From Microbacterium sp. H1-D42 (GTDB taxonomy: Bacteria > Actinomycetota > Actinomycetes > Actinomycetales > Microbacteriaceae), in assembly GCF_022637555.1 (NCBI RefSeq), contig NZ_CP093342.1, forward strand, positions 2,852,001-2,916,000: DNA of 64,000 nucleotides, given 5' to 3'. Positions 46,106-54,077 of this stretch are shown one piece after another. The notes under the pieces are model-generated. The model was not told the origin of the DNA and ran no database searches. It saw only the letters and a list, made by a program, of their open reading frames with translations. How positions within the stretch are numbered: the first letter of the stretch is position 1; each line of letters opens with the position of its first letter. Position numbers and translations under genes: made by a program.

Positions 46106-46126
46106 GTTTCCTATGCGCGCTCTGAC

Positions 46127-46152
46127 ATCGTGCTATGCGATTCGTGCACGAT
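46127..46152 (-). promoter_or_regulatory. Inverted repeat upstream of the ResA-like gene
   Basis: ATCGTGC (46127-46133) and GCACGAT (46146-46152) form a 7 bp dyad with a 12 bp spacer, 22 bp upstream of the ResA-like start and just after the MerR stop. Placement suits an operator for the cytochrome c operon. The binding protein is unknown. Confidence 0.35.
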
Positions 46153-46165
46153 AGCGCCCCCGCGG

Positions 46166-46576
46166 TCACGACGAGAAGCCCTCCAGGATGTCGGCGACCT
46201 CGGCGCGGAAACGCGGGCAGGTCGAGATGTCGTGCGCGGTGCAGTTGAACGCGTGCTCGGCCATGGCCTTCGAGTGCCGCATCTCGGCCATCCGCCGGTC
46301 GAGGTCGTCGAGATGCGCCTGCAGCACGCTATGCCGCTCCGCCGAGTCGCGGTCGAGCAGATGGGCGACCTGGTCGAGGCTCATGCCGGCCGCCTTGCTG
46401 CGCACGATCACGGCGATCCGCACCACGTCGTCCTCACCGTAGCGGCGCCTTCCCGCGGCATCCCGATCCGGCGAGAGCAGACCGACTGTCTCCCAGTGCC
46501 GCAGCACGCTGGTGGGCATGTCGAAGCGGGAGGCCACGTCGCCGACGGACCACACAGGGGCAGGACTTGACTTCAT
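46166..46576 (-). CDS. MerR family transcriptional regulator
   Basis: A 136-residue regulator with the MerR DNA-binding domain at residues 8-75 (VWSVGDVASRFDMPTSVLRHWE, then RRRYGEDDVVRIAVI) and a coiled-coil dimer helix at about 80-110. A pair of cysteines is spaced in the C-terminal part (about positions 119 and 125, NCTAHDISTC). Its ATG lies inside a perfect 24 bp dyad that faces the divergent oxidoreductase gene, a classic MerR arrangement. The signal (redox, metal or drug) is unknown; the reductase neighbour suggests redox. Confidence 0.9.
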   Translation of the reverse strand: MKSSPAPVWSVGDVASRFDMPTSVLRHWETVGLLSPDRDAAGRRRYGEDDVVRIAVIVRSKAAGMSLDQVAHLLDRDSAERHSVLQAHLDDLDRRMAEMRHSKAMAEHAFNCTAHDISTCPRFRAEVADILEGFSS

Positions 46577-46591
46577 GTTGACATGAAGTCA
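46568..46591. promoter_or_regulatory. MerR operator overlapping its own start codon
   Basis: TGACTTCATG and CATGAAGTCA are perfect 10 bp arms around TTGA. On the plus strand TTGACT (46567-46572) could be the -35 with the dyad filling the 19 bp spacer before CAGACT (46592-46597), the stretched promoter geometry of MerR targets. The MerR ATG (46574-46576) lies within the left arm. Confidence 0.65.
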
Positions 46592-46636
46592 CAGACTGGG
46601 TCGAAACACAACCTCAACCACCCAGGAGGACTGAAA

Positions 46637-47527
46637 ATGCGCGAGGTCATCATCATCGGGGCCGGCCCCGCCGGCCTGCAGGCGGCACTGACGCTCGGAC
46701 GAATGCACCGCACAGCCCTGGTCATCGACTCCGGCGAGTACAGGAACGGGCCGGTGCAGCACATGCACAACGTCATCGCCGATGACGGCACGCCCCCGGC
46801 CGAGTTCCGCGAGAGGGCTCGCCGCCAGCTCGCCGAGTACGCCACCGTCGAGTTCCGACACGGGTCAATCACCCGCGTCTCCCCGATCGACGGCAGCTTC
46901 GAGGCGATCTTCGCCGACGGAACCGTCGAGCGATCGACCCGTGTGCTGCTCGCCACGGGCATGGCCGACGACCTGCCGCCGGTGCCGGGGCTCGCCGAGC
47001 TGTGGGGACGGCACGCGTTCAGCTGCCCGTTCTGCGACGGCCACGAGTACGCGGGCCGCCGCATCGGCGTGATCGGCGGGAGCCCTCGCGTGGAGCACCT
47101 CGTGAAGCTGCTGAAGCCGATCGTGTCGGACATCATCGTCTTCGACGACGGGGAACTCGCTGACGAGATGCGGTCGCAGCTGGAGACGTTGGGGGCGTCC
47201 GTGCACTCCGCGACCGTCGAGTCCGTCACCGACCACGACAACGGCGTGCGCATCACCGCCGGAGGACCGGTGGACGTGGACGGACTGTTCGTCGCCGCGG
47301 GAAGCGCCCGGCAGCGCGCACCGTTCGCCGAGCAGCTCGGGCTGACCATGCTCGACAGCGGCGCCATCGAGATCGATGAGTTCGGTCGCACGTCACTGCC
47401 CGGCGTCTCGGCCGCGGGCGACCTCGCCCACCGGGCGGCACTGCCCGGTGTGATGGCGGCGGTGATGGTCGCGGCAACCGCGGGGCAGCTGGCGGCCGCC
47501 GGTCTCGTGCAGGAGCTCGCCGGCTGA
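46637..47527 (+). CDS. Thioredoxin-reductase-like NAD(P)/FAD oxidoreductase
   Basis: A 296-residue flavoprotein. The FAD-binding GxGxxG is at residues 8-13 (IIIGAGPAGLQAA), the NAD(P) loop is in RRIGVIGGSPRVEHL, and the FAD C-terminal motif is VSAAGDLAHR. The redox pair is Cys130-Pro-Phe-Cys133 in SCPFCDGHEYAG, in the thioredoxin-reductase position. ATG 46637 has AGGAGG eight nt upstream, and the upstream extension is not protein-like. Divergent from MerR; probable redox-responsive reductase with an unknown partner. Confidence 0.9.
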   Translation: MREVIIIGAGPAGLQAALTLGRMHRTALVIDSGEYRNGPVQHMHNVIADDGTPPAEFRERARRQLAEYATVEFRHGSITRVSPIDGSFEAIFADGTVERSTRVLLATGMADDLPPVPGLAELWGRHAFSCPFCDGHEYAGRRIGVIGGSPRVEHLVKLLKPIVSDIIVFDDGELADEMRSQLETLGASVHSATVESVTDHDNGVRITAGGPVDVDGLFVAAGSARQRAPFAEQLGLTMLDSGAIEIDEFGRTSLPGVSAAGDLAHRAALPGVMAAVMVAATAGQLAAAGLVQELAG

Positions 47528-47542
47528 GGGGATCCGACCCGG

Positions 47543-47613
47543 CCTGGGCTCAGATCGCGTCCGGCCCGGGACAGACCACGCCCGGGGCAGACCACGCCGG
47601 GCGTCAGACCGCG
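47543..47613. repeat. Tandem 16 bp GC-rich repeats between convergent genes
   Basis: CCCGGGACAGACCACG (47565-47580) and CCCGGGGCAGACCACG (47581-47596) are near-identical and adjacent. Diverged copies flank them at 47543-47559 and 47597-47613, the latter crossing the stop of the histidine phosphatase gene. The array fills most of the gap between the reductase and phosphatase genes and could vary in copy number. Confidence 0.7.
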
Positions 47614-48227
47614 CCCAGGTCGATGCCCTTCGCGGCCGGCTCGACGTAGTCGACTTCACGCCAGACGTCGCCGACACGTTCGAAGCTCGTCACGCTCGAC
47701 AGCGCGCAGCGGCGGGTGCGCGGATCGTGACGCAGCTGCAGACCCGCGACCGACAGGTGGGTGATCCAGATCGGCGCCTGATGCGACACGAACACGACAT
47801 CGCCGGCATCCGTCTCGTGCCATGCCTCGTTCATCGCCGCCAGCATCCGCTCGGCGATCGAGACGTACGGCTCCCCCCAACTCGGCACCGACGGACGCCG
47901 CAGGTGCCGCCAGTTCCAGGGGTTGCGCAGGGCGCGCGACATGCGCTGGCCCTCGAAGATATTGGCCGGCTCGATGATGCGCTCATCGAGCGCGGGCGTC
48001 AGGCCGAAGATCTCGGCGAACGGCGCCGCGGACTCCTGCGTGCGCTCGAGCGGCGAGCAGCGCAGTTCACCGAGCGGGCGGTCCTGAGACGCCACGTACT
48101 CGGCCGCCGCCAGCGCCATCTGCCGGCCAGCCTCGCTGAGGTGATATTCGGGGAGGCGTCCGTAGAGCACACGCGCGGGGTTGTCGACCTCGCCGTGGCG
48201 CACCAGATGCAGTCGGGATGCCGTCAT
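47604..48227 (-). CDS. Histidine phosphatase family protein
   Basis: A 207-residue enzyme with the LVRHGEVD motif at residues 8-15, the catalytic phospho-His and Arg, and the later SHQAPIWITH motif with the second His. Family members range from phosphoglycerate mutases to phosphatases; the substrate is not clear. In mycobacteria a protein of this family (Rv0525) lies just upstream of the ResA/CcdA/ResB/CcsA genes, and here the same order is kept apart from the MerR/reductase insertion. It starts 7 nt after the DUF5684-like stop and may be the last gene of that operon. Confidence 0.9.
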   Translation of the reverse strand: MTASRLHLVRHGEVDNPARVLYGRLPEYHLSEAGRQMALAAAEYVASQDRPLGELRCSPLERTQESAAPFAEIFGLTPALDERIIEPANIFEGQRMSRALRNPWNWRHLRRPSVPSWGEPYVSIAERMLAAMNEAWHETDAGDVVFVSHQAPIWITHLSVAGLQLRHDPRTRRCALSSVTSFERVGDVWREVDYVEPAAKGIDLGAV

Positions 48228-48234
48228 GACGACC

Positions 48235-48630
48235 TCAGGCGCGCTGGTAGCGGGCGCTGCCGAAACCGAGGATGAAGAACCCGATCACCGAGAACATCCA
48301 CAGCAGGAAGAACGAGAACGCTCCGCCCTTGCCGAATCGGTCGCCGAGCTTGAACGCCACGACGATGCCGAAGATCCAGCCGACGATCGGGATCAGGTAC
48401 AGCAGCGAGAACCATCCGGACATGCCGGCCACTTTCACGAGGAAGATGACGTTCACGATCGGGATCAGCGCGAGGATGCCCGGATATCCCGCCTTGCTGA
48501 AGACCTTCCACAGTGCGACGGCGTAGAGCACGTAGAACACCAGCGCGACCACTCCTCCCACACCCGAGAAGATCAGCTCGTACATGCGGTTGACGGCGTC
48601 AGTGGCGTTCTCAGTCAGGGCGACGTGCAT
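48235..48630 (-). CDS. DUF5684-like small membrane protein
   Basis: A 131-residue protein with three or four membrane segments (about residues 22-42, 51-71, 77-96 and 103-121). The motif AGYPGILALIPIVNVIFLVKVAG is typical of DUF5684 and related signal-peptidase-fused proteins. I chose ATG 48630, which overlaps the upstream regulator by 20 nt and lies seven nt after TACACT; an internal ATG at 48585 is possible. Function unknown. Confidence 0.7.
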   Translation of the reverse strand: MHVALTENATDAVNRMYELIFSGVGGVVALVFYVLYAVALWKVFSKAGYPGILALIPIVNVIFLVKVAGMSGWFSLLYLIPIVGWIFGIVVAFKLGDRFGKGGAFSFFLLWMFSVIGFFILGFGSARYQRA

Positions 48631-48949
48631 GAGTGTGAGTGTAGTCGGCCGTGTCCACTGCGCCGATGATGGCACGCAGGGCGTTCATGTGCCGCTCCAG
48701 CGCACGACGCCCCTTCACCGTCGAGGTCACCCAGGTGCGCGGCCGAGCGCCGGCGTACCCCTTGGTGACCTTCACGTAGCCGAGGTTCTCGAGGTGAGCG
48801 ATCCCCTTCGACACCACGGAGTCGTCGGCTTCGATCAGGTCACGCAGAGTCGCGAAGTCGAGCTCCTGGTCCTCCGCTAGTGCGGCGAGCAGCGAGAGGC
48901 GCACCGGCGTCATCAGCGCCGGGTCGAGGTCATGCCTGGGGTGCGCCAT
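48611..48949 (-). CDS. Winged-helix transcriptional regulator (ArsR/MarR-like)
   Basis: A 112-residue winged-helix protein: helices at about residues 15-45, the recognition region DDSVVSKGIAHLENLGYVKVTKG, and the wing GARPRTWVTSTVKGRRALERHM. This form is encoded with membrane proteins in many actinobacteria and regulates them. The start overlaps the upstream membrane-protein gene by 20 nt. The palindrome TTTCCA-TC-TGGAAA over the operon promoter (49772-49785) is a plausible operator for it. Confidence 0.82.
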   Translation of the reverse strand: MAHPRHDLDPALMTPVRLSLLAALAEDQELDFATLRDLIEADDSVVSKGIAHLENLGYVKVTKGYAGARPRTWVTSTVKGRRALERHMNALRAIIGAVDTADYTHTHARRPD

Positions 48950-49778
48950 CGCCGTGTCCGGGAAGGAAGGCGGCGCCGACGAGGGGCATCGCGGCGAGCG
49001 CCGCCGCGACGCCTGCCATCAGGAGTGTGGCCGCGACACCGGCGACCATGAGGACGGCGAAGAGGAACATCACCCCGGCCGCGACGCCGAACGCCGTCCA
49101 CTGCGCCCACGCCCATTCGTAGCCGACGTGATGCAGACTCCAGGTGGTGCCGCGCGCGGCGAGGACGATGATGGCACCGAGGAGCACGAGCATCGTGATC
49201 GCCCACATCAGCACGGGCACGAGCACGCTCAGACACAGCGCACCGAATCCGACTCCGAGCAGCAGTGTGATGACCCGGACGCCGCGGGACAGTGGCCCTG
49301 GTTCGAGCCTCACGCGCGAGCCACTTCCCCCTCGCGCGATGAGCATCAGCGGGCGGGCCCCGAACACGGCGAATGTGGCCGCGGCGTAGACGAGCGACAG
49401 CCACCACGGATAGCCGACGCGCAGTCCCCACAGCAGCACAGCGAGGAGCGCCGCCGCAAAGACGCCGATCGCCCACCACTGCCCTCCGAGAATCCGCGAC
49501 CGGCGCCTGTGGCGCTCGCCGGCACCGCTGATCAGCGCCGAAGAGATGATCATCGGGGGCAGCACCATCGCCATGGTGTTCCCTCCCAGCACAGCACGAC
49601 CGCCGTCGATCGATCCCGTATAGACGAAGATCCCGACGTATGCCGCGAACATCACCGAGTACAGCAACTGCAGCACGGCATCACCGCGGGGCTCCTGGGC
49701 CACGCGCGCCCGCACCCGCTCGACCGCGCGCACGGCGTCGACAGCATCCGCCCTGGGCAGTCCAGAATCACTTTCCAT
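48930..49778 (-). CDS. Multi-helix membrane protein of unknown function
   Basis: A 282-residue protein. After about 40 cytoplasmic residues there are some seven to eight membrane segments, with Arg-rich loops. No family motif is recognised. ATG 49778 is chosen because a good promoter (TTGTAC, 17 bp, TATAGT) ends six nt before it, so the transcript is leaderless; longer in-frame extensions lie upstream of the promoter. First gene of an operon with a winged-helix regulator and a DUF5684-like protein. Confidence 0.75.
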   Translation of the reverse strand: MESDSGLPRADAVDAVRAVERVRARVAQEPRGDAVLQLLYSVMFAAYVGIFVYTGSIDGGRAVLGGNTMAMVLPPMIISSALISGAGERHRRRSRILGGQWWAIGVFAAALLAVLLWGLRVGYPWWLSLVYAAATFAVFGARPLMLIARGGSGSRVRLEPGPLSRGVRVITLLLGVGFGALCLSVLVPVLMWAITMLVLLGAIIVLAARGTTWSLHHVGYEWAWAQWTAFGVAAGVMFLFAVLMVAGVAATLLMAGVAAALAAMPLVGAAFLPGHGDGAPQA

Positions 49779-49785
49779 CTGGAAA
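49772..49785. promoter_or_regulatory. Palindromic operator overlapping start codon and -10
   Basis: TTTCCA-TC-TGGAAA, a perfect dyad that covers the ATG of the membrane-protein gene and touches the TATAGT -10 element. A repressor bound here would block both initiation and the leaderless start. The winged-helix protein of the same operon is the likely ligand. Confidence 0.5.
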
Positions 49786-49813
49786 CTATATGCCGCACGG
49801 CAAGTAGGTACAA
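49785..49813 (-). promoter_or_regulatory. Promoter of the 49778-48235 operon
   Basis: Minus-strand TTGTAC (49808-49813) and TATAGT (49785-49790) separated by 17 bp. The -10 ends six nt before the ATG, so the start codon is at or beside the first transcribed base. Confidence 0.65.
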
Positions 49814-49894
49814 CCCGCATGCCCCCCCCAGCAGCGCGGTTCGCACCGCCACGTAGACTGGGCAGGTTCCATTTCCCGATCAGGAGGAAGTTCC

Positions 49895-51694
49895 GTGCTT
49901 CGCACACACACGGCAGGCTCATTGCGAGCCGAGCACATCGGTCAGACCGTCACCCTCACGGGTTGGGTCGATCGTCGCCGCGATCACGGAGGCGTCGCGT
50001 TCATCGATCTTCGGGATGCGTCGGGAATCACCCAGGTCGTCATCCGCGACGAAGAGGTGGCGCACCCGCTGCGCAGCGAATTCGTGCTGCAGGTGACCGG
50101 CGAGGTCTCGCGTCGCCCCGCCGGCAACGAGAACCCGAACCTCCCCACCGGAGAGATCGAGCTCATCGCATCCGACGTCGTCGTGCTCAACGAGTCGGCG
50201 CCCCTGCCGTTCCAGGTCTCGAGCGGTCTCGCCGAGACCGACCCGATCGGCGAGGAGGTGCGCCTCAAGCACCGCTACCTCGACCTGCGTCGCCCCGCCC
50301 CTGCCGCCGCGATGCGCCTGCGCTCGAACGTCTACAAGGCGATCCGCGATGAGCTGCACAAGCGCGAGTTCGTCGAGGTCGAGACCCCGACACTGACCCG
50401 CTCCACCCCTGAGGGCGCGCGTGACTTCCTGGTGCCTGCGCGCCTGCACCCCGGCAGCTGGTACGCACTGCCGCAGTCGCCGCAGCTGTTCAAGCAGCTG
50501 CTGATGGTGGGTGGCCTGGAGAAGTACTACCAGATCGCGCGCTGCTACCGCGATGAGGACTTCCGCGCCGACCGCCAGCCCGAGTTCACGCAGCTCGACA
50601 TCGAGATGAGCTTCGTCGACCAGGAGGACGTCATCGAGATGATGGAGTCGCTCATCGTCGCGATGTGGAAGACCATCGACGTCGACGTGCAGACCCCGCT
50701 GCCGCGGATGACCTACGCCGATGCGATGGCCAAGTACGGCTCGGACAAGCCTGACCTGCGCTTCGGGCTCGAGCTCGTCGAGGCCACCGACTACTTCAGC
50801 GAGACCCCGTTCCGCGTGTTCCAGTCGGAGTACGTCGGCGCGGTGCTGATGCCCGGCGGCGCCTCACAGCCCCGCAAGGTGCTCGACGCCTGGCAGGACT
50901 GGGCCAAGCAGCGCGGCGCTCGCGGTCTTGCGTACGTCCTGTTCAACGAGGACGGCACGCTCGGCGGTCCCGTCGCGAAGAACCTGTCCGAGGCTGAGCA
51001 GGCGGGTCTCGCCGAGCTCGTCGGCGCGAAGGCTGGCGACTGCGCGTTCTTCGCCGCCGGGTCCGCGAAGGACTCGCGCGCTCTGCTCGGCGCCGCACGC
51101 GTCGAGATCGGTCGCCGTCTCGGCCTGCTCGACCCGAACGTCTTCGCGTTCACCTGGGTCGTCGACGCACCGATGTTCGAATCGGCGTCGGATGCTGTCG
51201 CATCGGGTGACGTCGCCGTCGGCGCCGGCGCCTGGACGGCCGTGCACCACGCGTTCACCGGCCCGAAGCCGGAGTTCGCCGACACGTTCGACACGGATCC
51301 TGCTTCGGCTCTCGCCTACGCGTACGACATCGTCTGCAACGGCTCTGAGCTCGGCGGCGGCTCGATCCGCATCCACCGCGAAGACGTCCAGAAGCGCGTG
51401 TTCAAGGTGATGGGCATCAGCGAGGAGGAGGCTGACGAGAAGTTCGGCTTCCTGCTGGAGGCGTTCAAGTTCGGTGCTCCCCCGCACGGCGGGATCGCGC
51501 TGGGCATGGACCGCGTCATGCAGCACCTGACCAAGACGGAATCGATCCGCGAGGTCATCGCGTTCCCGAAGTCGGGCAACGGCTTCGACCCGCTGACCGA
51601 GGCGCCCGGCACCATCACGCCAGAGCAGCGTGCCGAGGCCGGCGTCGACTTCATGCCAGAGGACGAGACCGAGGAGGCTCCGGCCGGAGCCTGA
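49895..51694 (+). CDS. aspS: Aspartate-tRNA ligase
   Basis: Class II aminoacyl-tRNA synthetase of 599 residues. An N-terminal anticodon-binding OB fold (residues 1-110, beginning [23 protein letters not shown]) precedes the catalytic core with motif 2 ([20 protein letters not shown]) and motif 3 ([13 protein letters not shown]), and the GAD domain typical of bacterial AspRS lies at about residues 290-420. Start GTG 49895 with AGGAGG eight nt upstream; a -10 TAGACT lies at 49854-49859. A strong hairpin follows the stop. Some actinobacteria use AspRS to charge tRNA-Asn; this cannot be decided here. Confidence 0.97.
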   Translation: MLRTHTAGSLRAEHIGQTVTLTGWVDRRRDHGGVAFIDLRDASGITQVVIRDEEVAHPLRSEFVLQVTGEVSRRPAGNENPNLPTGEIELIASDVVVLNESAPLPFQVSSGLAETDPIGEEVRLKHRYLDLRRPAPAAAMRLRSNVYKAIRDELHKREFVEVETPTLTRSTPEGARDFLVPARLHPGSWYALPQSPQLFKQLLMVGGLEKYYQIARCYRDEDFRADRQPEFTQLDIEMSFVDQEDVIEMMESLIVAMWKTIDVDVQTPLPRMTYADAMAKYGSDKPDLRFGLELVEATDYFSETPFRVFQSEYVGAVLMPGGASQPRKVLDAWQDWAKQRGARGLAYVLFNEDGTLGGPVAKNLSEAEQAGLAELVGAKAGDCAFFAAGSAKDSRALLGAARVEIGRRLGLLDPNVFAFTWVVDAPMFESASDAVASGDVAVGAGAWTAVHHAFTGPKPEFADTFDTDPASALAYAYDIVCNGSELGGGSIRIHREDVQKRVFKVMGISEEEADEKFGFLLEAFKFGAPPHGGIALGMDRVMQHLTKTESIREVIAFPKSGNGFDPLTEAPGTITPEQRAEAGVDFMPEDETEEAPAGA

Positions 51695-51718
51695 CGCCGA
51701 CGCGCAGCATCCGCTTCA

Positions 51719-51752
51719 CCGAGACCCCCAGTCGCCGCGCTGGGGGTCTCGG
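51719..51752 (+). terminator. aspS terminator hairpin
   Basis: CCGAGACCCCCAG and CTGGGGGTCTCGG form a perfect 13 bp stem around an 8 nt loop, 25 nt after the aspS stop. No U-run follows, which is common for terminators in high-GC actinobacteria. Confidence 0.65.
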
Positions 51753-51765
51753 CGTCTGCGGGCGA

Positions 51766-51802
51766 GCTGAGAGACTGAGCGGCTGAGAGACTGAGAGACT
51801 GA
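51766..51802 (+). repeat. Short tandem repeats upstream of a GNAT gene
   Basis: GAGACTGA occurs at 51771-51778, 51787-51794 and 51795-51802, the first two inside 16 bp units beginning GCTGAGAGACTGAG. The array ends 4 nt before the GNAT ATG and fills its translation start region. Slippage would change the distance between upstream signals and the start. Confidence 0.7.
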
Positions 51803-51806
51803 GGGC

Positions 51807-52319
51807 ATGCTGGCATCCCTACCCGTTCCCCACCCGTTCGACTCGCGGGCCGGGCGCGCAGTGCTGCGTCGCGCGGAAGTGGCTGACACCGATGCGATCA
51901 TCGGGCTGCTCGCAGACGATCCGATCAGCGCAGCGCGGGGCGATCAGGCGGTCGAGGCCGATCGGCCGGCCTATGCCGCCGCGCTCGGCGAGATCCTCGA
52001 CGACCCGTCCAATGACCTCGTCGTCATCGAGCTCGACGGCACCGTCGTCGGCACCCTGCAGCTCACGCTCATCCCCGGGATGGCCCGACGCGGCGCCAAG
52101 CGCCTGCTCATCGAGGCGGTGCGGGTGCGCAGCGATCTGCGCTCATCGGGCATCGGATCGGCATCGATGCGCTGGGTCTCAGAAGATGCCGCGCCCGCAC
52201 TCGGTGCCGCATTGATCCAGCTCACCTCGGACGCCGCCCGCACCGACGCTCACCGCTTCTACGAGCGCCTCGGCTACACCGGATCGCACATCGGGTTCAA
52301 GTACGCCGTTCCGCGCTGA
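51807..52319 (+). CDS. GNAT family N-acetyltransferase
   Basis: A 170-residue single-domain acetyltransferase. The acetyl-CoA loop region is IEAVRVRSDLRSSGIGSASMRWV and the C-terminal motif HRFYERLGYTGSHIGFKYAV is typical of GNATs acting on small molecules or proteins. No Shine-Dalgarno site is visible; the region before ATG 51807 consists of GAGACTGA repeats. It follows aspS after a terminator. Substrate unknown. Confidence 0.84.
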   Translation: MLASLPVPHPFDSRAGRAVLRRAEVADTDAIIGLLADDPISAARGDQAVEADRPAYAAALGEILDDPSNDLVVIELDGTVVGTLQLTLIPGMARRGAKRLLIEAVRVRSDLRSSGIGSASMRWVSEDAAPALGAALIQLTSDAARTDAHRFYERLGYTGSHIGFKYAVPR

Positions 52320-52362
52320 GACGGAGGTAGTCCGAGCCGCACTCGCGACGACATCGGTGGCG

Positions 52363-53187
52363 TCACTTCATCGCGCCGGCGACCATTCCCTTGATGAAGT
52401 TGCGCTGCAGGAACAGGTAGGCGAGCAGCACAGGCACGACCGACAGCAGGGACGCCGCCGCTGCCGCGCCCGGATTGCTGCCCTGCGAGGCGAAGAAGTT
52501 CGCCACTGCGGGGGCGATCGTGCGCGTCGCGGGCTCGCGCAGGAAGTACGTGCTCAGCGCGAACTCGTTCCAGATCGCGACACCGGCGAGGATGGCGACC
52601 GTCGCCGTGACGGGCTTGAGCATCGGGAACACGACGCGGAAGAGCACCTGCAGCGAGTTCGCGCCGTCGACGGTCGCTGCCTCTTCGATCGAGATCGGCA
52701 GGCTGCGCATGAACGCGGTGTACAGGAACACCGCCAGCGGCAGGTTGCCCGTCACCATCACCAGGATGATCCCCCAGTGCGTGTTCAGCCCGCCGATGCC
52801 CTTCATCAGCGTGTACAGCGGCACCAGCACTGACAGCGGCGGGATCATGATCAGCGCGATGATCCCCGCATAGACCAGCTGGTTCCCGCGGGTGATGCGA
52901 CGGGCCAGCGGGTACGCGGTGAGTGCGCCGAGCACGCACACCAGCACCGTCGAGATCACCGTCACGATCGCGCTGTTGCCGATCGCGGTGAGGATCTGCC
53001 CCTGCTCGAGAGCCGTGGCGAAGTTCTGCCAGTAGATGTCGCTTGGGAGAGTCCAGGGCGAGGACAGATCCGACTTCGGCTTGGCCGCCGTGGTGATGCC
53101 GAAGTAGAAGGGCAGCAGCTGCAGCAGCGCGACGAAGCCCAGCGCGATGTAGATCAGCACCCGTGAGGGCGTCGAGGCGTCCTTCAC
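52363..53187 (-). CDS. Sugar ABC transporter permease (MalG/CUT1 type)
   Basis: A 274-residue permease of the carbohydrate uptake family 1. Helices run through the protein and the ATPase-contact EAA loop is in ISIEEAATVDGANSLQVLFRVVFPML. The GTG start (53185-53187) overlaps the upstream permease stop by 4 nt. A longer in-frame extension is not protein-like. It forms the channel with the MalF-type partner; the sugar is not known, and no ATPase gene accompanies the set. Confidence 0.91.
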   Translation of the reverse strand: MKDASTPSRVLIYIALGFVALLQLLPFYFGITTAAKPKSDLSSPWTLPSDIYWQNFATALEQGQILTAIGNSAIVTVISTVLVCVLGALTAYPLARRITRGNQLVYAGIIALIMIPPLSVLVPLYTLMKGIGGLNTHWGIILVMVTGNLPLAVFLYTAFMRSLPISIEEAATVDGANSLQVLFRVVFPMLKPVTATVAILAGVAIWNEFALSTYFLREPATRTIAPAVANFFASQGSNPGAAAAASLLSVVPVLLAYLFLQRNFIKGMVAGAMK

Positions 53188-54077
53188 TGCTCCACCCGCT
53201 TTCGGTTCAGCAGACTGTTGAGCACGAAAGTGGCGACCGCGATCAGGATGAACAGCACCACACCCATCGACGCGGCGTAGCCGGCGGCCTGACTGGAGAA
53301 GTAGGTCTCGCCGATCAGCGTCGACACCGAGTGGGTCGAACTGCCAGGGCCTCCCCCGGTGAGCACTTGGATCACGTCGAACAGCTTCAGTCCGCCGATG
53401 AGGTTCAGCACGATGCTCGTCGCGAAGGCCGGCTGCAGCAGGGGCACGGTGATGCTGCGGAACCGCTGCCACCACCCTGCTCCGTCGAGCTGCGCCGCCT
53501 CGTAGTACTCGGTGGGAACGGCCTGGAGCCCTGCGAGATAGATGACCATCGAGATGCCGACGAACTGCAGCGAGTTCACCGCAACGATCACAGTGACGCC
53601 CACGGACGCATCCGCGAGCCACGCCACCTTGTCGGCACCCCACAGGGCCCGCAGGTCGTTGAGCGCCCCGTTGTTGTACCGGAAGATCAGGTAGTACATC
53701 GTGCCGAGCACGACGGGCGAGACCATCACCGGAAGGTAGATGATCGCGCGCATCAGCGATGCCCCTCGAACGATCCGATCGAGCACCACGGCGAGCCCGA
53801 GTCCCAGGATCTGCTGGATGATCGTGCTGCCGACGCCGTAGATGAACGTGTTCAGCAGCGCGGTTCGGAACACCTCGTCGCTGAGCAGCCGTGCGTAGTT
53901 GTCGAACCCGACGAAAGCCCTGCTCGGGCTGTAGCCGTTCCAGTTCGTCAGCGACAGGCCCATGCCGCTGATCAGCGGATAGATCGAGAACACCGCGAAC
54001 AGCAGCAGCGCAGGCGCATACAGCCAGTTGAGCCTGCGAGGGAAGAGGGTGTGTGCTCGAGGGCGCCCCGACTGCAC
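53184..54077 (-). CDS. Sugar ABC transporter permease (MalF/CUT1 type)
   Basis: A 297-residue CUT1 permease with six helices; the first lies at about residues 18-40. The EAA loop YYEAAQLDGAGWWQRFRSITVPLL marks the ATPase contact. Start GTG 54077 shares one base with the stop of the binding-protein gene (TAGTG), so translation is coupled. Confidence 0.91.
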   Translation of the reverse strand: MQSGRPRAHTLFPRRLNWLYAPALLLFAVFSIYPLISGMGLSLTNWNGYSPSRAFVGFDNYARLLSDEVFRTALLNTFIYGVGSTIIQQILGLGLAVVLDRIVRGASLMRAIIYLPVMVSPVVLGTMYYLIFRYNNGALNDLRALWGADKVAWLADASVGVTVIVAVNSLQFVGISMVIYLAGLQAVPTEYYEAAQLDGAGWWQRFRSITVPLLQPAFATSIVLNLIGGLKLFDVIQVLTGGGPGSSTHSVSTLIGETYFSSQAAGYAASMGVVLFILIAVATFVLNSLLNRKRVEQ

